Assembly: GCF_964340395.1 (NCBI RefSeq)
Contig: NC_135556.1
Span: 21,883,723 to 21,947,722, forward strand
Length of the DNA: 64,000 bases
Direction: 5' to 3'
Source of the DNA: Glandiceps talaboti
Taxonomy: Eukaryota > Hemichordata > Enteropneusta > Spengelidae
Below are positions 45,026 through 57,622 of this stretch, in pieces. Below the pieces are notes generated by a model. It searched no databases. It worked only from the letters and a program-made list of their open reading frames with translations, and was not told where the DNA came from. The number at the start of each line of letters is the position of its first letter. The stretch's first letter is position 1. Made by a program: the position numbers and the translations under genes.

Positions 45026-45427
45026 GGCCCTAGCAACCATGACCATGGCCTTAGCAACAACCAAATGGCAGTATATTTTGGTTAAATAAGAACACCATCA
45101 GGTAGGCAGTTAGTAAACATTCAAAAAATGTATGCAAATATCCCTAGCAACAGTGGCCCCGCCCATGGCAACAGCCCAATAATCACATATGTGACAAACA
45201 TAACATGGTTGGATAGGCAACTGGATAGTCATTCAACAAATGAACACCTATTTTTAGAATGGACTAGCATATGGATAAATATTTTAAAAAACTACAGTTG
45301 TGCTACATCGCCATTGGCAGTATTTTGGAAAACAATAGTTGTGCTACAATGCCATTTTATATTTCTTTTTTTCTAAATATTTTTTTTCATATCTGAGGTA
45401 GTTATGTTTTTCATTGTTCTCCATATG
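45026..45427. other. GCAAC-rich stretch, no gene
   Basis: It contains repeated CCTAGCAAC / ATGGCAAC blocks between 45031 and 45175 and two copies of a GTTGTGCTACA-like segment at 45296-45345. No gene is supported. Confidence 0.4.
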
Positions 45428-45656
45428 CTCTCTGTTTTTGGTTTCTTCTCATCAGATGTACAGTCATTACATTTTGGAAGAAAAGTTTTATATTGTCTTT
45501 TTAAATTGATGTCAGTTTGTGCATCCACCAATTCTTGCGAGACTTCATAATTTTTGTGATGTTACAATTTTTTTCTTGAACTTGTTAATAAAAAGGTTAG
45601 GGTCGGCAGTGAAAAACTAGGCAGGGTCAGATAACCGGAATCAAACAATTATTTTT
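45428..45656 (+). repeat. dispersed repeat family R1, copy 2
   Basis: Plus-strand partner of the minus-strand copy at 22822-23048, with similarity along the whole length. It sits inside the degenerate repeat block, splitting the 44.5-45.0 kb units from the one at 45.7 kb. Confidence 0.75.
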
Positions 45657-45667
45657 TTTTATTGCTT

Positions 45668-45880
45668 TAAGAATTATTCAGAACATGATGATTCCATTAT
45701 TGATATGCAAATTATGGCTAAAATGTGTCTTTTTGGTAAAATAATCTTTAATTCCAAAAGTAATGAGCTGGAAATTAATTTGAATGGCTCTTGGGGTATA
45801 TAGATGAAGAAGTGTTAAGCATATGATGATCTCATCAGTGACATGAAAATTAGGTATAAAAATGTGAATTTTGTTTAATC
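45668..45880 (+). repeat. separated copy of the ~150-bp degenerate repeat
   Basis: Shares TGAAGAAGTGTTAAGCATA, TGATGATCTCATCAGT and AAATTAGGT with the unit at 44830-44905. Confidence 0.65.
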
Positions 45881-46275
45881 TTGTCTCTTGGCTCTCTTCG
45901 TTGGTGTAAACACACATGTGTTTTTGTAATTTGTACTTCAAGCACTTGTTAAATGAGAATGTTAAAAGACACAATCTTTTGTCATTAGAAAAATTTTGGA
46001 TATTGCAAAGAGATATAGTCATATAACTTAAATCATGGATAATATTAATAAGTAATAAAATGTAAAATGAACAGAAAACCAGTGTGGACTTCTATATATC
46101 TGACAATTTTACATGTTATACACAGAGTGAAGCTAGCATGTAAGTGGTGAATGATTTCATTTTATTTGATTCAGTTTTATTTTTTGTTGTTGAATGAGAC
46201 TGATTTTAGGGAGCGATCAGATTTTACGCTGACTGTTTGTTCACCCCACCCCTGCTGACAAATAAAAAAACACTG

Positions 46276-46299
46276 CCCCCCCCCCCCCCCCCCCCCCCA
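46276..46299. repeat. 24-nt poly-C tract
   Basis: Uninterrupted C run on plus (G on minus). The minus-strand poly-Gly frame is an artefact. Confidence 0.95.
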
Positions 46300-46616
46300 C
46301 ATCTGTTGACAAGAAATATTCTTGTTCTTTCTTGCAATATATAAAGCTCTTTAGGCAGGAACCCTATGAGAAGTATGATTGTCTGTTCATAGCTGTGCAA
46401 AATATTCATGGTTTTAGTAACCAAAAGTTCTAGGATATCTCTTACATTGAGTGAACTATTATCATTATAGATTAATTCAGCTAATTATAAAGTACATTAT
46501 TAGAAATGAAATTAACATAATTGTAAACCTAGGGGTTTCAGTAAGTTTCAAAGTAGGGAGAGAACTTGAAAAAGTGTCGGGAGAAGTGCATGCTATGCCC
46601 ATGCGTGCATGCTATA

Positions 46617-46645
46617 CAAGTGGGAGGGGGTGTCCCCCTCCCATG
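46617..46645. repeat. G/C hairpin GGGAGGGGG-TGT-CCCCCTCCC
   Basis: A 9-bp perfect inverted repeat with a 3-nt loop, of the same style as the hairpins in the 56.7-57.3 kb tandem repeat (CTAGGGGGAGACCCCCTAG). Probably part of a related dispersed element. Confidence 0.7.
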
Positions 46646-46907
46646 GTAAGATCTTTTGAAAAATGAACACCTTTTGGAGGCCATTTAGAGCACCATTCAT
46701 AAGTAAAACACAACTTAGTTATATCATAAAAGTATCACTAATTTTAGGGTTTCAAAAGTTTAAATCATTTCAAGTCATATTGACACAAATGATAATGAAA
46801 AAAAGATCAAGTACAAAGTATAGTATAGTTTGTTTTATTTATTTACTTGCCCTATGTGGGCTTACCAAGTGAACATTTTGTTCAATACAAATACATCCAC
46901 TGGGCTT

Positions 46908-49245
46908 ATAATAGTGTATGGTACTATACTATAAACTATACAAGACTATATACTATATACTATGCTATGCTATATACTATATACTATATTATACTATACT
47001 ATATACTGTACTATAAAATATACTGTACAATACTATACTATAATATTCTATACCTATACTATATTATATAGTATATAGTCTAGTATGGTAGTCTAGTATA
47101 GTATAGTATAGTAGAGTATAGTAATGTATACTATATGGTATATAGTCGTGTAGTATAGTAGAGTATAGTATATGGTATATAGTATAGTGTGGTATAGTAG
47201 AGTATAGTATATGGTGTATAGTAGAGTATAGTATAGTATATGGTATATAGCATAGTATAGTATAGTATCGTATATAGTCAAGTATAGTATATAGTATAAT
47301 ATAGTATAGTATATAATATAGTATAGTATATGGTGTATAGCATGATAGCATAGTATAATATAATATAGTATAGTGTGGTATAATATAGTAGAGTAGAGTA
47401 TATGGAATATAGTATAGTGTAGTGTAGTGTAGTATAGTATAGTATTAAATCAAGTATAGTATAGTATATCATATAGTATGGTATATAGTAAATTATAGTG
47501 TATAGTATAGTATAGTATATGGTATATAGTATAGTATACTCTACTATATAGTATAGTATACTATATACCAGACTATACTATATACTGTACTATATAGTAT
47601 ACTATACTATATTATACTATACTATATAGTATACTATACTATACTGCATGTATATACTAAACTATACTATACTAAACTATACTATACTATACTGTACTAT
47701 ATACCAGACTATAATGCTATATTGCTATAATGCTATGTACTGTACTATATATTAAACTATACTATATACTATGTATTTTATTATGCTATATACTATATAC
47801 TATACTTTACTATTCTGCACTATACTATACTGTACTATACTACACTATACTATACTATAATATACTACACTGTACTATACAATGTACTATACTATATTAT
47901 ACTATACTATACTATGCTATGCTATATACCATAAACTATACTATTTTATACTATACTATATACTAGACTATGCTATATACTGTACTATATACTATACTAT
48001 ATTATACTGTATACTATACTATACTATACTATATTATACTATACTATACTATACTATTCTATACTACTAGTATACTATATACTATACTATATACCATACT
48101 ACATAGTATAGTATACTATATACTGTACAATACTATACTATATTATTTGATACCTATACTATAATATATAGTACATATTATATATAGTCTAGTATAGTAC
48201 ATTATATAGTATAATATATAGTATAGTATACTGGTAGTATAGTATAGTACATAGTATAGTATAGAAGAGTATATGTTATTTTGTGTAGTATAGTATAGTA
48301 CATAGTATAGTGTAGTATATATTATAATATAGTATATTATATAGTATAGAATAGTATAGTATAGTATAATATAGTAGAGTATATAGTATAGTGTAGTGTA
48401 GTATAGTATAGCATAGTATATCATATAGTATGGTATATAGTAAAGTATAGTATATGGTATATAGTATAGCATATCATAGTATAGTATTGTATATTATAGT
48501 ATATAATAGTATAGTATATTATGGTATAATATACTAGAGTATAGTAGAGTATGTGGAATATAGTATAGTTTAGTGTATAGTATAGCATACTATACCATAC
48601 CGTACTATACTATATACTGTACAATACAATACTATAATATTATTCTATACCTATACTATCATATATAGTCTAGCATAGTATAGTATAGTAGAGTAGAGTA
48701 GAGCATATGGTATATAGTATAGCATAGCAAAGTATAGTATAGTCTAGTATAGTATAGTATAATATACTAGAGTATAGTAGAGTATACGGAATATAGTGTA
48801 TAGTGTATATTATAGTGTAGTGTATAGTATAGCATACTATACCATACAGTACTATATAATATACTCTACTATATACAGTACAATAATATACTATAATATT
48901 ATTCTATACCTACACTATTGTATACAGTATAGAGTCTAGTATAGCATAGTATAGTATAGTATAGTGTAGTAGATTATAGTATAGTAGAATATATGGAATA
49001 TAGTGTATAGTGTATATTATAGTGTAGTGTATAGTATAGCATACTATACCATACAGTACTGTATAATATACTCTACTATATACTGTACAATAATATACTA
49101 TAATATTATTCTATTCCTACACTATCGTATATAGTATAGAGTCTAGTATAATCTAGTATAGTCTAGTATAGTATAGTATAGTATAGTGTAGTAGATTATA
49201 GTATAGTAGAGTATGTGGTATATAGTATAGTATACAGTCCAGTAT
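46908..49245. repeat. degenerate (TATAG)n/(CTATA)n array 1
   Basis: About 2.3 kb of pentanucleotide repeat with frequent single-base variants. Polarity changes many times: CTATA on plus near 46925-47060 and 47540-48140, TATAG near 47065-47530 and 48160-48580, with shorter flips to 49245. Higher-order copies occur; for example, a block of about 205 bp around 48797-48950 is repeated at 49003-49150. Tyr/Ile/Leu-rich open frames across it are artefacts. Confidence 0.96.
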
Positions 49246-49455
49246 ATTGATGGCGCAAATCGAGAGATCTGATTGATCTAGGCATCGAACTAGCGCGTCT
49301 AAACTGAGCGATAATGCACAGTTGGCACGTGTCCAAATTTTGATGTTCTCTCACTGTTCGTCTACGAACAGTATAGTCCGCGCAGGGATGGGGGCACAAA
49401 TGAAACCAGAAAATGTTGCGTCATATCAGTTTCAATATACTGGTATAATATAATA
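49246..49455. other. unique insert within the pentanucleotide DNA
   Basis: About 210 bp of CpG-containing, non-repetitive sequence between the array and the palindromic element (blocks such as TTCGTCTACGAACAGTATAG). No gene or RNA recognised. Together with 49456-49570 it may be one inserted element. Confidence 0.5.
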
Positions 49456-49570
49456 GCGATAAACCACCCCTGGGAATGGTATACCACTCTGTTTTGACCA
49501 GTGAACGAAATATGTTGAGTTCACTGCTCAAAACCGAGTGGTATACCATCCCCAGGGTGTGGTTTATTGC
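49456..49570. mobile_element. palindromic MITE-like element, copy 2
   Basis: Near-perfect 115-bp palindrome: GCGATAAACCACCCCTGGGA... mirrored by ...CCCAGGGTGTGGTTTATTGC, with GGTATACCACTC / GAGTGGTATACC, TTTTGACCAGTGAAC / GTTCACTGCTCAAAA and a short centre near ATATGTT. Same family as 10201-10338. No coding capacity. Confidence 0.8.
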
Positions 49571-49576
49571 TTAAGT

Positions 49577-52500
49577 ATACTATAGTATAATAGAGTATAG
49601 TAGAGTATATGGTATATGGTATAGTGTCGTGTAGTATAGTATAGTATAGTATGGTATAATATACTAGTATATGGAATATAGTATAGTATAGTGTAGGTTA
49701 TAGTATAGCATACTATAGCATACCTATACTATTGTATATAGTATATAGTCAAGCATAGTATCATATAAAATTAGTATAGTATAGAATAGTATAGTATAGT
49801 CAAGTATAGTATCGTATAAAATTAGTATAGTATAGTATAGTATAGTATAGGATAGTATATTCTAGTATAGTATAGTATGGTATAATATAGTAGTGTATAG
49901 TAGAGTATATTGAATATAGCATAGTGTAGTGTTGCATAGTATAGTATATAGGCAAGTGTAGTATATAGTATAATATAGTATATTATATAGTAGAGTATAT
50001 AGTATAGTATAGTGTATCGTATATATTATAGCATAGGATAGTATTGTATAGTATATGGTATATTATACTATACTGTACTATATAGTAGACTATGATATAT
50101 ACTATACACTGTACTATATAGTATACTACACTATATTATACTATATACTATACTATACTATACTATATACTATAGTATACTATACTATACTATATATTAT
50201 ACTATGCTATATACTATATATTAAACTATACTGTATTGTACTATATACTACACTATGCTATTAACTATGTATTTAACTATGCTATATACTATATACTATA
50301 CTATACTAAACTAGACTATGCTATACTATATACTATACTAGACTGTACTATATACTGTACTAGACTATACTATACTAGACTATACTATGCTATGCTATAC
50401 TATACTATATACTACACTACACTATACTATATACTCTACTCTAATATTCTATACTATACTATTCTATACTATACTATATACTAGACTATGCCATATACTG
50501 TACTATATACTACACTATACTATACTATTCTATACTATACTATACTATATACTACACTATGCTATATACTCGTGTACTATATACTATACTATATACTGTA
50601 CTATATACTTGTCTTTACTATAAAATATATACTATACTATACAATACTATACTATATACTAGACTATACTATGCTATACTGTACTATATACTAGACTATG
50701 CTATATACTGTATACTGTACTATATATTTTAATATACTATATATGATAAACTATATTATGCTATACACTACACTATACAATATACACTGTACTATACTAT
50801 ACTATACTATGCTATATACTAGACTATACTATATACTATATTCTGTACTATATACTATACTATACTGTACTATGCTATACTATACTATGCTATACTATAC
50901 TATACTATATACTATACTATATTATACTATACACTATACTGTACAATATACACTGTACTATACTATACTATACTATGATATATACTAGACTACGCTATAT
51001 ACTATATACTGTACTATATACTAGACTATACTATCTAATGTACTATATACTATGCTATACTATACTATATACTACACTGCACTATACTATATACTCTACT
51101 CTAATATACTATGCTATTCTATACTATACTATATACTAGACTATGCTATATACTGTACTATATACTACACTATACTTTACTATACTATACCATGCTATAC
51201 TATATTATGCTATACTATACTATACTAGACTATACTATACTATATACTATACTAAAATATACTGTACTATATACTAGACTATGCTATATAAAATATTATG
51301 TACTATATACTATACTGTACTATACTATATACTAGACTATGCTATATAATATGTTATGTACTATATACTATACTATTCTGTACTGTACTGTACTCTACTG
51401 TACTATACTATATTATACTGTACTATACTATACTATACTATATAGTATAGTATACAATACTGTATTATACTATATACTAGACTATACTATATTCTGTACT
51501 ATATATTATACTATTCTATATTATACTATACTATGCTATACTATATTATTCTATGCTATACTATACTATACTATATACTATACTATACTATACTGCACTA
51601 TATACTAGACTATGATATATAATATATTCTGTACTATATACTATACTATACTATACTATACTGCACTATATACTAGACTATGCTATATACTGGACTATAT
51701 ACTACACTATACTATACTATTCTATACTATATTATACTATATACTAGACTATGATGTATACTTTACTATATATACTATACTTTATACTGTACTATATACT
51801 TGTCTTTACTATATACTATACTATACTATATACTAGACTAGACTATATTCTGTACTATATATTATACTATACTATATTATACTATACTATGCTATAATAT
51901 ATTATGCTATACTATACTATACTATACTATACTATATACTATACTATACTATACTATACTGCACTATATACTAGACTATGCTATATAATATATTCTGTAC
52001 TATATACTATACTATACTATACTGTACTATGCTATACTATACTATATACTAGACTATGCTATATAATATATTCTTTACTATATACTATACTATACTGTAC
52101 TATACTATACTATACTATACTATACTTTACTATACTATACTATACTATATTATACTATACTGCACTATATACTAGACTATGCTATATCCTGTACTATATA
52201 CTATACTATACTATACTATTCTATACTATATTATACTATATACTAGACTATGCTACATACTGTACTATATACTGTACTATATACTTGTCTTTACTATATA
52301 CTATACTATATACTATATTCTAGACTATTCTATACTATACTGTACTATATACTATACTATACTATACTATACTATACTATACTATATACTAGACTACACT
52401 ATACACTATACTATACTGTACTATATACTATACTATACTATACTATACTATACTATACTATACTATACTATATACTAGACTCAGTATATACTATACTATG

Positions 52501-53700
52501 CTCTATACTATGTACCATACTATACTATAGTATACTAAGCTATATACTAGACTATGCTATATACTGTACTATACACTACACTATACTATACTATACTATA
52601 CCATACTATACTCTACTATATACTAGACTATGCTATATACTGTATACTGTACTATATATTATACTATACTATATACTATAAACTATATTATACTATACAC
52701 TATACTATACAATGCTATATACTAGACTATGTTATATACTATATTCTGTACTATATACTATACTATACTGTATTGTACTATACTATATACTATTCTATAC
52801 TACATACTAGACTACATTATATACTATACTATGCTATATACCATATACTATACATTGTACTATACTATATTATACTGTACTGTACTCTACTGTACTATAC
52901 TGTACTATACTATATACTAGACTATACTATATTCTGTACTATATATTATACTATACTATATTATACTATACTATGCTATAATATATTATGCTATACTATA
53001 CTATACTATACTATATACTATACTATACTATACTATACTGCACTATATACTAGACTATGCTATATAATATATTCTGTACTATATACTATACTATACTATA
53101 CTGTACTATGCTATACTATACTATATACTAGACTATGCTATATAATATATTCTTTACTATATACTATACTATACTGTACTATACTATACTATACTATACT
53201 ATACTATACTATATTATACTATACTGCACTATATACTAGACTATGCTATATCCTGTACTATATACTATACTATTCTATACTATTCTATACTATATTATAC
53301 TATATACTAGACTATGCTACATACTGTACTATATACTGTACTATATACTTGTCTTTACTATATACTATACTATATACTATATTCTAGACTATTCTATACT
53401 ATACTGTACTATATACTATACTATACTATACTATACTATACTACACTATACACTATACTATGCTCTATACTATGTACCATACTATACTATACTATACTAA
53501 ACTATATACTGTACTATATAGTATACTATACTATATCATACTATACTATACTATACTCTACTATACCATACTATACTATACTATACTTTACTATATACTA
53601 TACTATACTATATACTATACTATACTATAATATACTATATACTAGACTGTGCTATATACTATATATTGTACTATATACTATACTTTACTATATTATAATA
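49577..53700. repeat. degenerate (TATAG)n/(CTATA)n array 2
   Basis: TATAG polarity from 49577 to about 50065, then an abrupt switch to CTATA polarity, which holds for about 3.6 kb to 53700. Longer-range copies are visible: roughly 51840-52335 is repeated at 52918-53395 with the same variants, at an offset of 1,064-1,079 bp. The longest open frame (52554-53387) exists only because the repeat lacks stops. Confidence 0.96.
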
Positions 53701-53989
53701 TTATCTCGTTTTATTTCCGCTAGATTTTTAAATTCGGAATGCTGCAATTGAGTGTTGACCTATTTGTCTTTTAAGTTTATGTTTCGCTTCTGTGCTATGA
53801 TTGGTCTTTTTGGATATAATTGATTTCATATGTCATTGTCTGCTATTACGTCCCAGTGTTTAGTTATTGCATCTCGTAGATGAGATCCGTTAATATAGAG
53901 ACTGTATGTTGTGTTGAAGACCAATGGGATCTCATTTGTGGGTGTCCAGCGAGATATGTCTCACACTTGCACAAAGTGTATCATCACAT

Positions 53990-54720
53990 GGCATCAGAAG
54001 CTACTGTATGTAGTTCCTGAAAATTGGATACTAGTCACTTTACATGTGGTATGTACACACATACTTTGCAGTCTGGCGCAATGCAGTCAGTTGTCGAAGC
54101 ACTTGACTCGCCAGTTACACAAACAATCGACTATAGCATTCCAAAACCACCACCTGTGCATCTCCTAAAACTATTATGTGATTCTCACGAAAAACACATT
54201 TAAATTTAAAGGAGAATTCTACACACAAACATGCATGTGCATTGGCTCTTGGGCATCACCCGAAATAGCCGACATTCCATGAACTGGAAAGTCGCATTAT
54301 TGAAATCTACACGGATAAAATATCACTCTGGACACATTTCAGGGGTGGCGTTTTCATGATATTTTGTGGCACCCAAGTTGAACTAAATAATCTGAGTGAA
54401 AAAATAAACCAAATACATCCAACTTTCAAATTTTCGTTGGAAAGCTCAGATACGGAAGTAACATATCACAATCCACAAATGTCAACGGCACCAATAACAC
54501 AAAGTATTGGATATCAAAACTCATTCCAATATTTACACAGGTAATACTGCCGCCCGAACTCAGTCTTCAAAGGGTCCATTAAGGGTCAAACGATCAGATA
54601 CATACGAACATGTAGTAACGAAAAAGAATTTCAAAAGAATATTAAATTCTTCACCTGGAAACTGGCGAAAAGAGGCTATAATGAAACAGAAATAAATACT
54701 AGTAACCTGAGTCCACTATC
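53990..54720 (+). pseudogene. decayed Penelope-like reverse transcriptase fragment
   Basis: Plus-strand pieces follow the order of a Penelope-like (PLE) RT. These are ILVTLHVVCTHI near 54028 (usual LVTLDV...YTNI), SWASPEIADI near 54250 and LESRIIEIYTDKISLW near 54280. Then FRGGVFMIFCGT near 54336 (usual RDD catalytic box changed to RGG), ELNNLSEKINQIHPTFKF (54375-54430) and TIRYIRTCSNEKEF (54590-54632) ending in LAKRGYNETE. Frames are broken. No GIY-YIG endonuclease was found. The fragment lies between two pentanucleotide arrays. Inactive. Family assignment rests on motif order recalled from PLE proteins. Confidence 0.75.
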
Positions 54721-54794
54721 ATAATACTGGCATCTCTATTTGATGAACAATACAAGTAAACTCTGGGCAAACAAATACGGAAATACAACACTCC

Positions 54795-55300
54795 TCAATA
54801 CTATACTACACTACACTACAATACACTACACTACACTATAATGTAGTATAGTATATACTATAGTATAGTATAGTATAGTATAGTATAGTATAGTATAGTA
54901 TAGTATAGTATAGTATAGTATAGTAAAGTATAGTATAGCAATGTATAGTATAGTATAATATAGTATAGTATAGTATAGTATAGTATAGTATAGTATAGTA
55001 TAGTATATAATAGTATAGTATAGTATAGTATAGTATAGTATAGTATAGTATAGTATAGTATAGTATAGTATAGTATAGTATAGTATACTAGTAGTATACT
55101 AGTAGTATAGTATAGTATAGTATAGTAAAGTATAGTGTAGTATTGTATAGTATAGTATAGTATAGTATAGTATAGTATAGTATAGTATAGTATAGTATAG
55201 TAAAGTATAGTATAGTATAGTATAGTATAGTATAGTATAGTATAGTATAGTATAGTATAGTATAGTAAAGTATAGTATAGTATAGTATAGTATAGTATAG
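54795..55300. repeat. (TATAG)n array 3
   Basis: Starts with a short (CTACA)n stretch, then nearly pure TATAG for about 450 bp, more homogeneous than arrays 1 and 2. It ends exactly where the 20-bp minisatellite starts. Confidence 0.97.
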
Positions 55301-55400
55301 GAGACCGATTTTTGAATTAGAAGACCGACACTTGAATTAGAAGACCAACACTTGAATTAAAAGACCGACACTTGAACTAGAAGACCAATTTTTGAATTAG
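55301..55400. repeat. 20-bp minisatellite, five copies
   Basis: Five consecutive 20-mers of the type AAGACCGACACTTGAATTAG, with the first and last carrying ATTTTTG instead of ACACTTG. Confidence 0.97.
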
Positions 55401-55408
55401 AAAAATAC

Positions 55409-57593
55409 GATCGGGTCGACAAAAACTCACTGACCTCCCCCCTTTGACCTTTGGCGCTGAGGGAGTCCTTGGGGGTTGTCGTCCTGACAGATCGGGAGGT
55501 TTTTTGTTACTATTAAGGCAACTTTTAGGTTATTCATAACCTTTGAGGTAATATTTCCCAGCTTTGAAAAGCTAACGTAAATGTAAGTTTTAAATGAGTT
55601 TCCCATGTCACATAAAAATGGGCCCGTAAAATTGGTACAGGGACATTATTAATATTGCATGTATAGTATAGTCACCGGTATGTCAGAGAACTTTAGGTGG
55701 TCATACCTAGGGTATAACAGAAACTGGAATCTGATGAGATGTGGTGATTTGTAGTGTCAATAACATGACGAGTAGAACAATAAAGTTTATAAATTTCATT
55801 TATAAACTATCTATGAAAATTGCCATTACGAAACCTTCAAGTTTGCCCCAAACTGCAATATAAGTAAAGCATTGATTGTGAAACAGCCAAGCATTTACAT
55901 AACATGTTCTGTAACTAGTGTGGTAGCTAGGTAATACATGTATATGTATATGTATAGTTATGTTTGAAGTTATAAGTAATATTAAAGAATTCATGTAAGA
56001 AACAGGGACAAGAACAAATATTGACATGTACCACATTTCAGACAAGGCTATATGCCATTGTAGAAATGATGTTTTTCTTCAATCACAATTTAAAACACAA
56101 TGACCACACAAAAACACAATAAAACACAATATCCACCTAAAGTTCTCTAACATACCGGTGACTTTATTATACATATATTAATGCCCCTATACTAATGTTA
56201 CATGTCTATTTTATGTGATATAGGAAACTCATTTAAAACGTACATTTACGTTAGCTTTTCGAAGCTTGGAAATATTACCTCAAAGGTTATGAATAACCTA
56301 AACATTGCCTTAGTATCTCAAGCAAAAAACTCCATATCTGCCAGGGGGAAAACCCCAAGGACTTCCTCACCCCAAGAGGTCACTCATGCATTCAACCAAC
56401 AATCAGATGCACCAACAACCTTTTTACTGTCATAATGGTATTAAACTTTTCTTAAATATGTTCACCCTATTCTAATTTGAGATGATATTGTCTTTTCAAG
56501 ATGTGAAATGTTTGCCAAGATAGTCTAAAATTGCCTTAATCTCCAAATCTCCCCTACCAATGATACTACCATTAGATGTGCTGACCTTTATTACATGTAT
56601 ATAATGATGCCATTTAACTTTTTAAGAACATATTTCAACCCTTAGTGTAAGTTATAGAGAATAGTTTCTGATACTTGCTGTCTTGTAAAGCATGGATTAA
56701 GTTATTGCTTGAAGGGTCTAAATAGTGTAAATATTGGCTATAAGAGTAAAATTCCTCCAGGGCTTCTAGAGGGAGACCCCCTCAGACCCCCCCCCCCCCG
56801 CATGAGGTGGACATATCCCAGTCTCAAGCTCTTCCGCTCTTACTGTCAAGATGCTATTAAAGTATATTTCAAAAGTATTTCAACCCTATGTAGTTGATTT
56901 TTACATGTTGGTGTTGTCTTGTAAGGCTTGGAAATTATTGTCTGAAAGGGTCTGAATAGTCTCAAAATTGAGGGAAAAAACCTCCAGGGGTTCTAGGGGG
57001 AGACCCCCTTGGAACCTTCCTCCCCCCCATGAGGTGTACACATCCCAGTCTCAAGATCTCCCCCTACCTCTTACTGTCAAGATCCTATCAAACTACTAGT
57101 ATATTTCAAAAATATTTCAACCTTATGTAGTTGCTTTTTACATGTTGGTGCTGTCTTGTAAAGCTTGGAAATGATTTTCTAAAAATGTCTGAATAGTCTC
57201 AATATTGACTTTTCAGAGTTAAAAACCTCCTGGGCTTCTAGGGGGAGACCCCCTAGGACCCCCCATGACAGCTGTACATATTCCCTTCTCAAAGCTTTCC
57301 CCCTACCTTTCACTGTCAAGATGCTATTAAACTCCTTTTCAAATATATTTACCCTGGGTAGTCAATAATTATAATTATGATAGTGCTATATAAAAACCCG
57401 GGATCTTATAAAGTAGATGCAAGACAGTCAAGCAGTCCACACTGAGTCACGATCAAAAAATACCTGTCACTCATGCGAATATCATATATGGGGGGGTCAT
57501 CATGTTTTAGAATTAAGTGATAGGGGGGTCAGCCTGTTTTGGGTTTTACAGATAGGGGGGGGGGGGGGGTCAGTGACTTTTTGTCGGCCCGAT
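55409..57593. mobile_element. fold-back element with nested inverted arms
   Basis: Outer inverted arms: 55409-55440 (ATCGGGTCGACAAAAACTCA, CTGACCTCCCC) and 57561-57593 (the reverse complement with few changes). Inner inverted arms: 55457-55700 and 56133-56373, about 240 bp each. They share AAGGCAA..TTTAGGTTATTC, ATAACCTTTGAGGTAATATT, AAAAGCTAACGTAAATGTA and GTCACCGGTATGT.AGAGAAC, with a 432-bp spacer. No transposase frame. Interpreted as a non-autonomous fold-back-like or composite element. Confidence 0.72.
56500..57370. repeat. imperfect tandem repeat, unit about 227-245 bp
   Basis: Roughly four units. The CCTCCAGGG.TTCTAG-type block recurs at 56754, 56981 and 57226, together with TGTCTTGTAAAGC.TGGAAAT and ACTGTCAAGATGCTATTAAA. 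Each unit has a G5-AGA-C5 hairpin followed by a C tract. Lies within the fold-back element's right half. Confidence 0.8.
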
Positions 57594-57622
57594 TTAAGAA
57601 TCCACCGCCCCCCCCCCCCCAG
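57551..57622. repeat. poly-G and poly-C tracts
   Basis: A G run near 57555-57569 and a C run near 57607-57620, 40 bp apart. They could pair with each other or form a G-quadruplex. Open frames here are unreliable. Confidence 0.85.

Noticed and set aside
45031-45175. GCAAC repeats considered as RFX X-box sites
   Set aside because: Only half-site-like blocks; no clear inverted full X-box, and no gene next to them.
45128-45376. 82-codon plus-strand open frame
   Set aside because: Lies in repeat-derived DNA with no motif or splice context.
52554-53387. 277-codon open frame rich in Tyr, Ile and Leu (and similar frames throughout 46.9-53.7 kb)
   Set aside because: Product of the (CTATA)n repeat, which has few stop codons in that direction; no domain, start context or splice signals.
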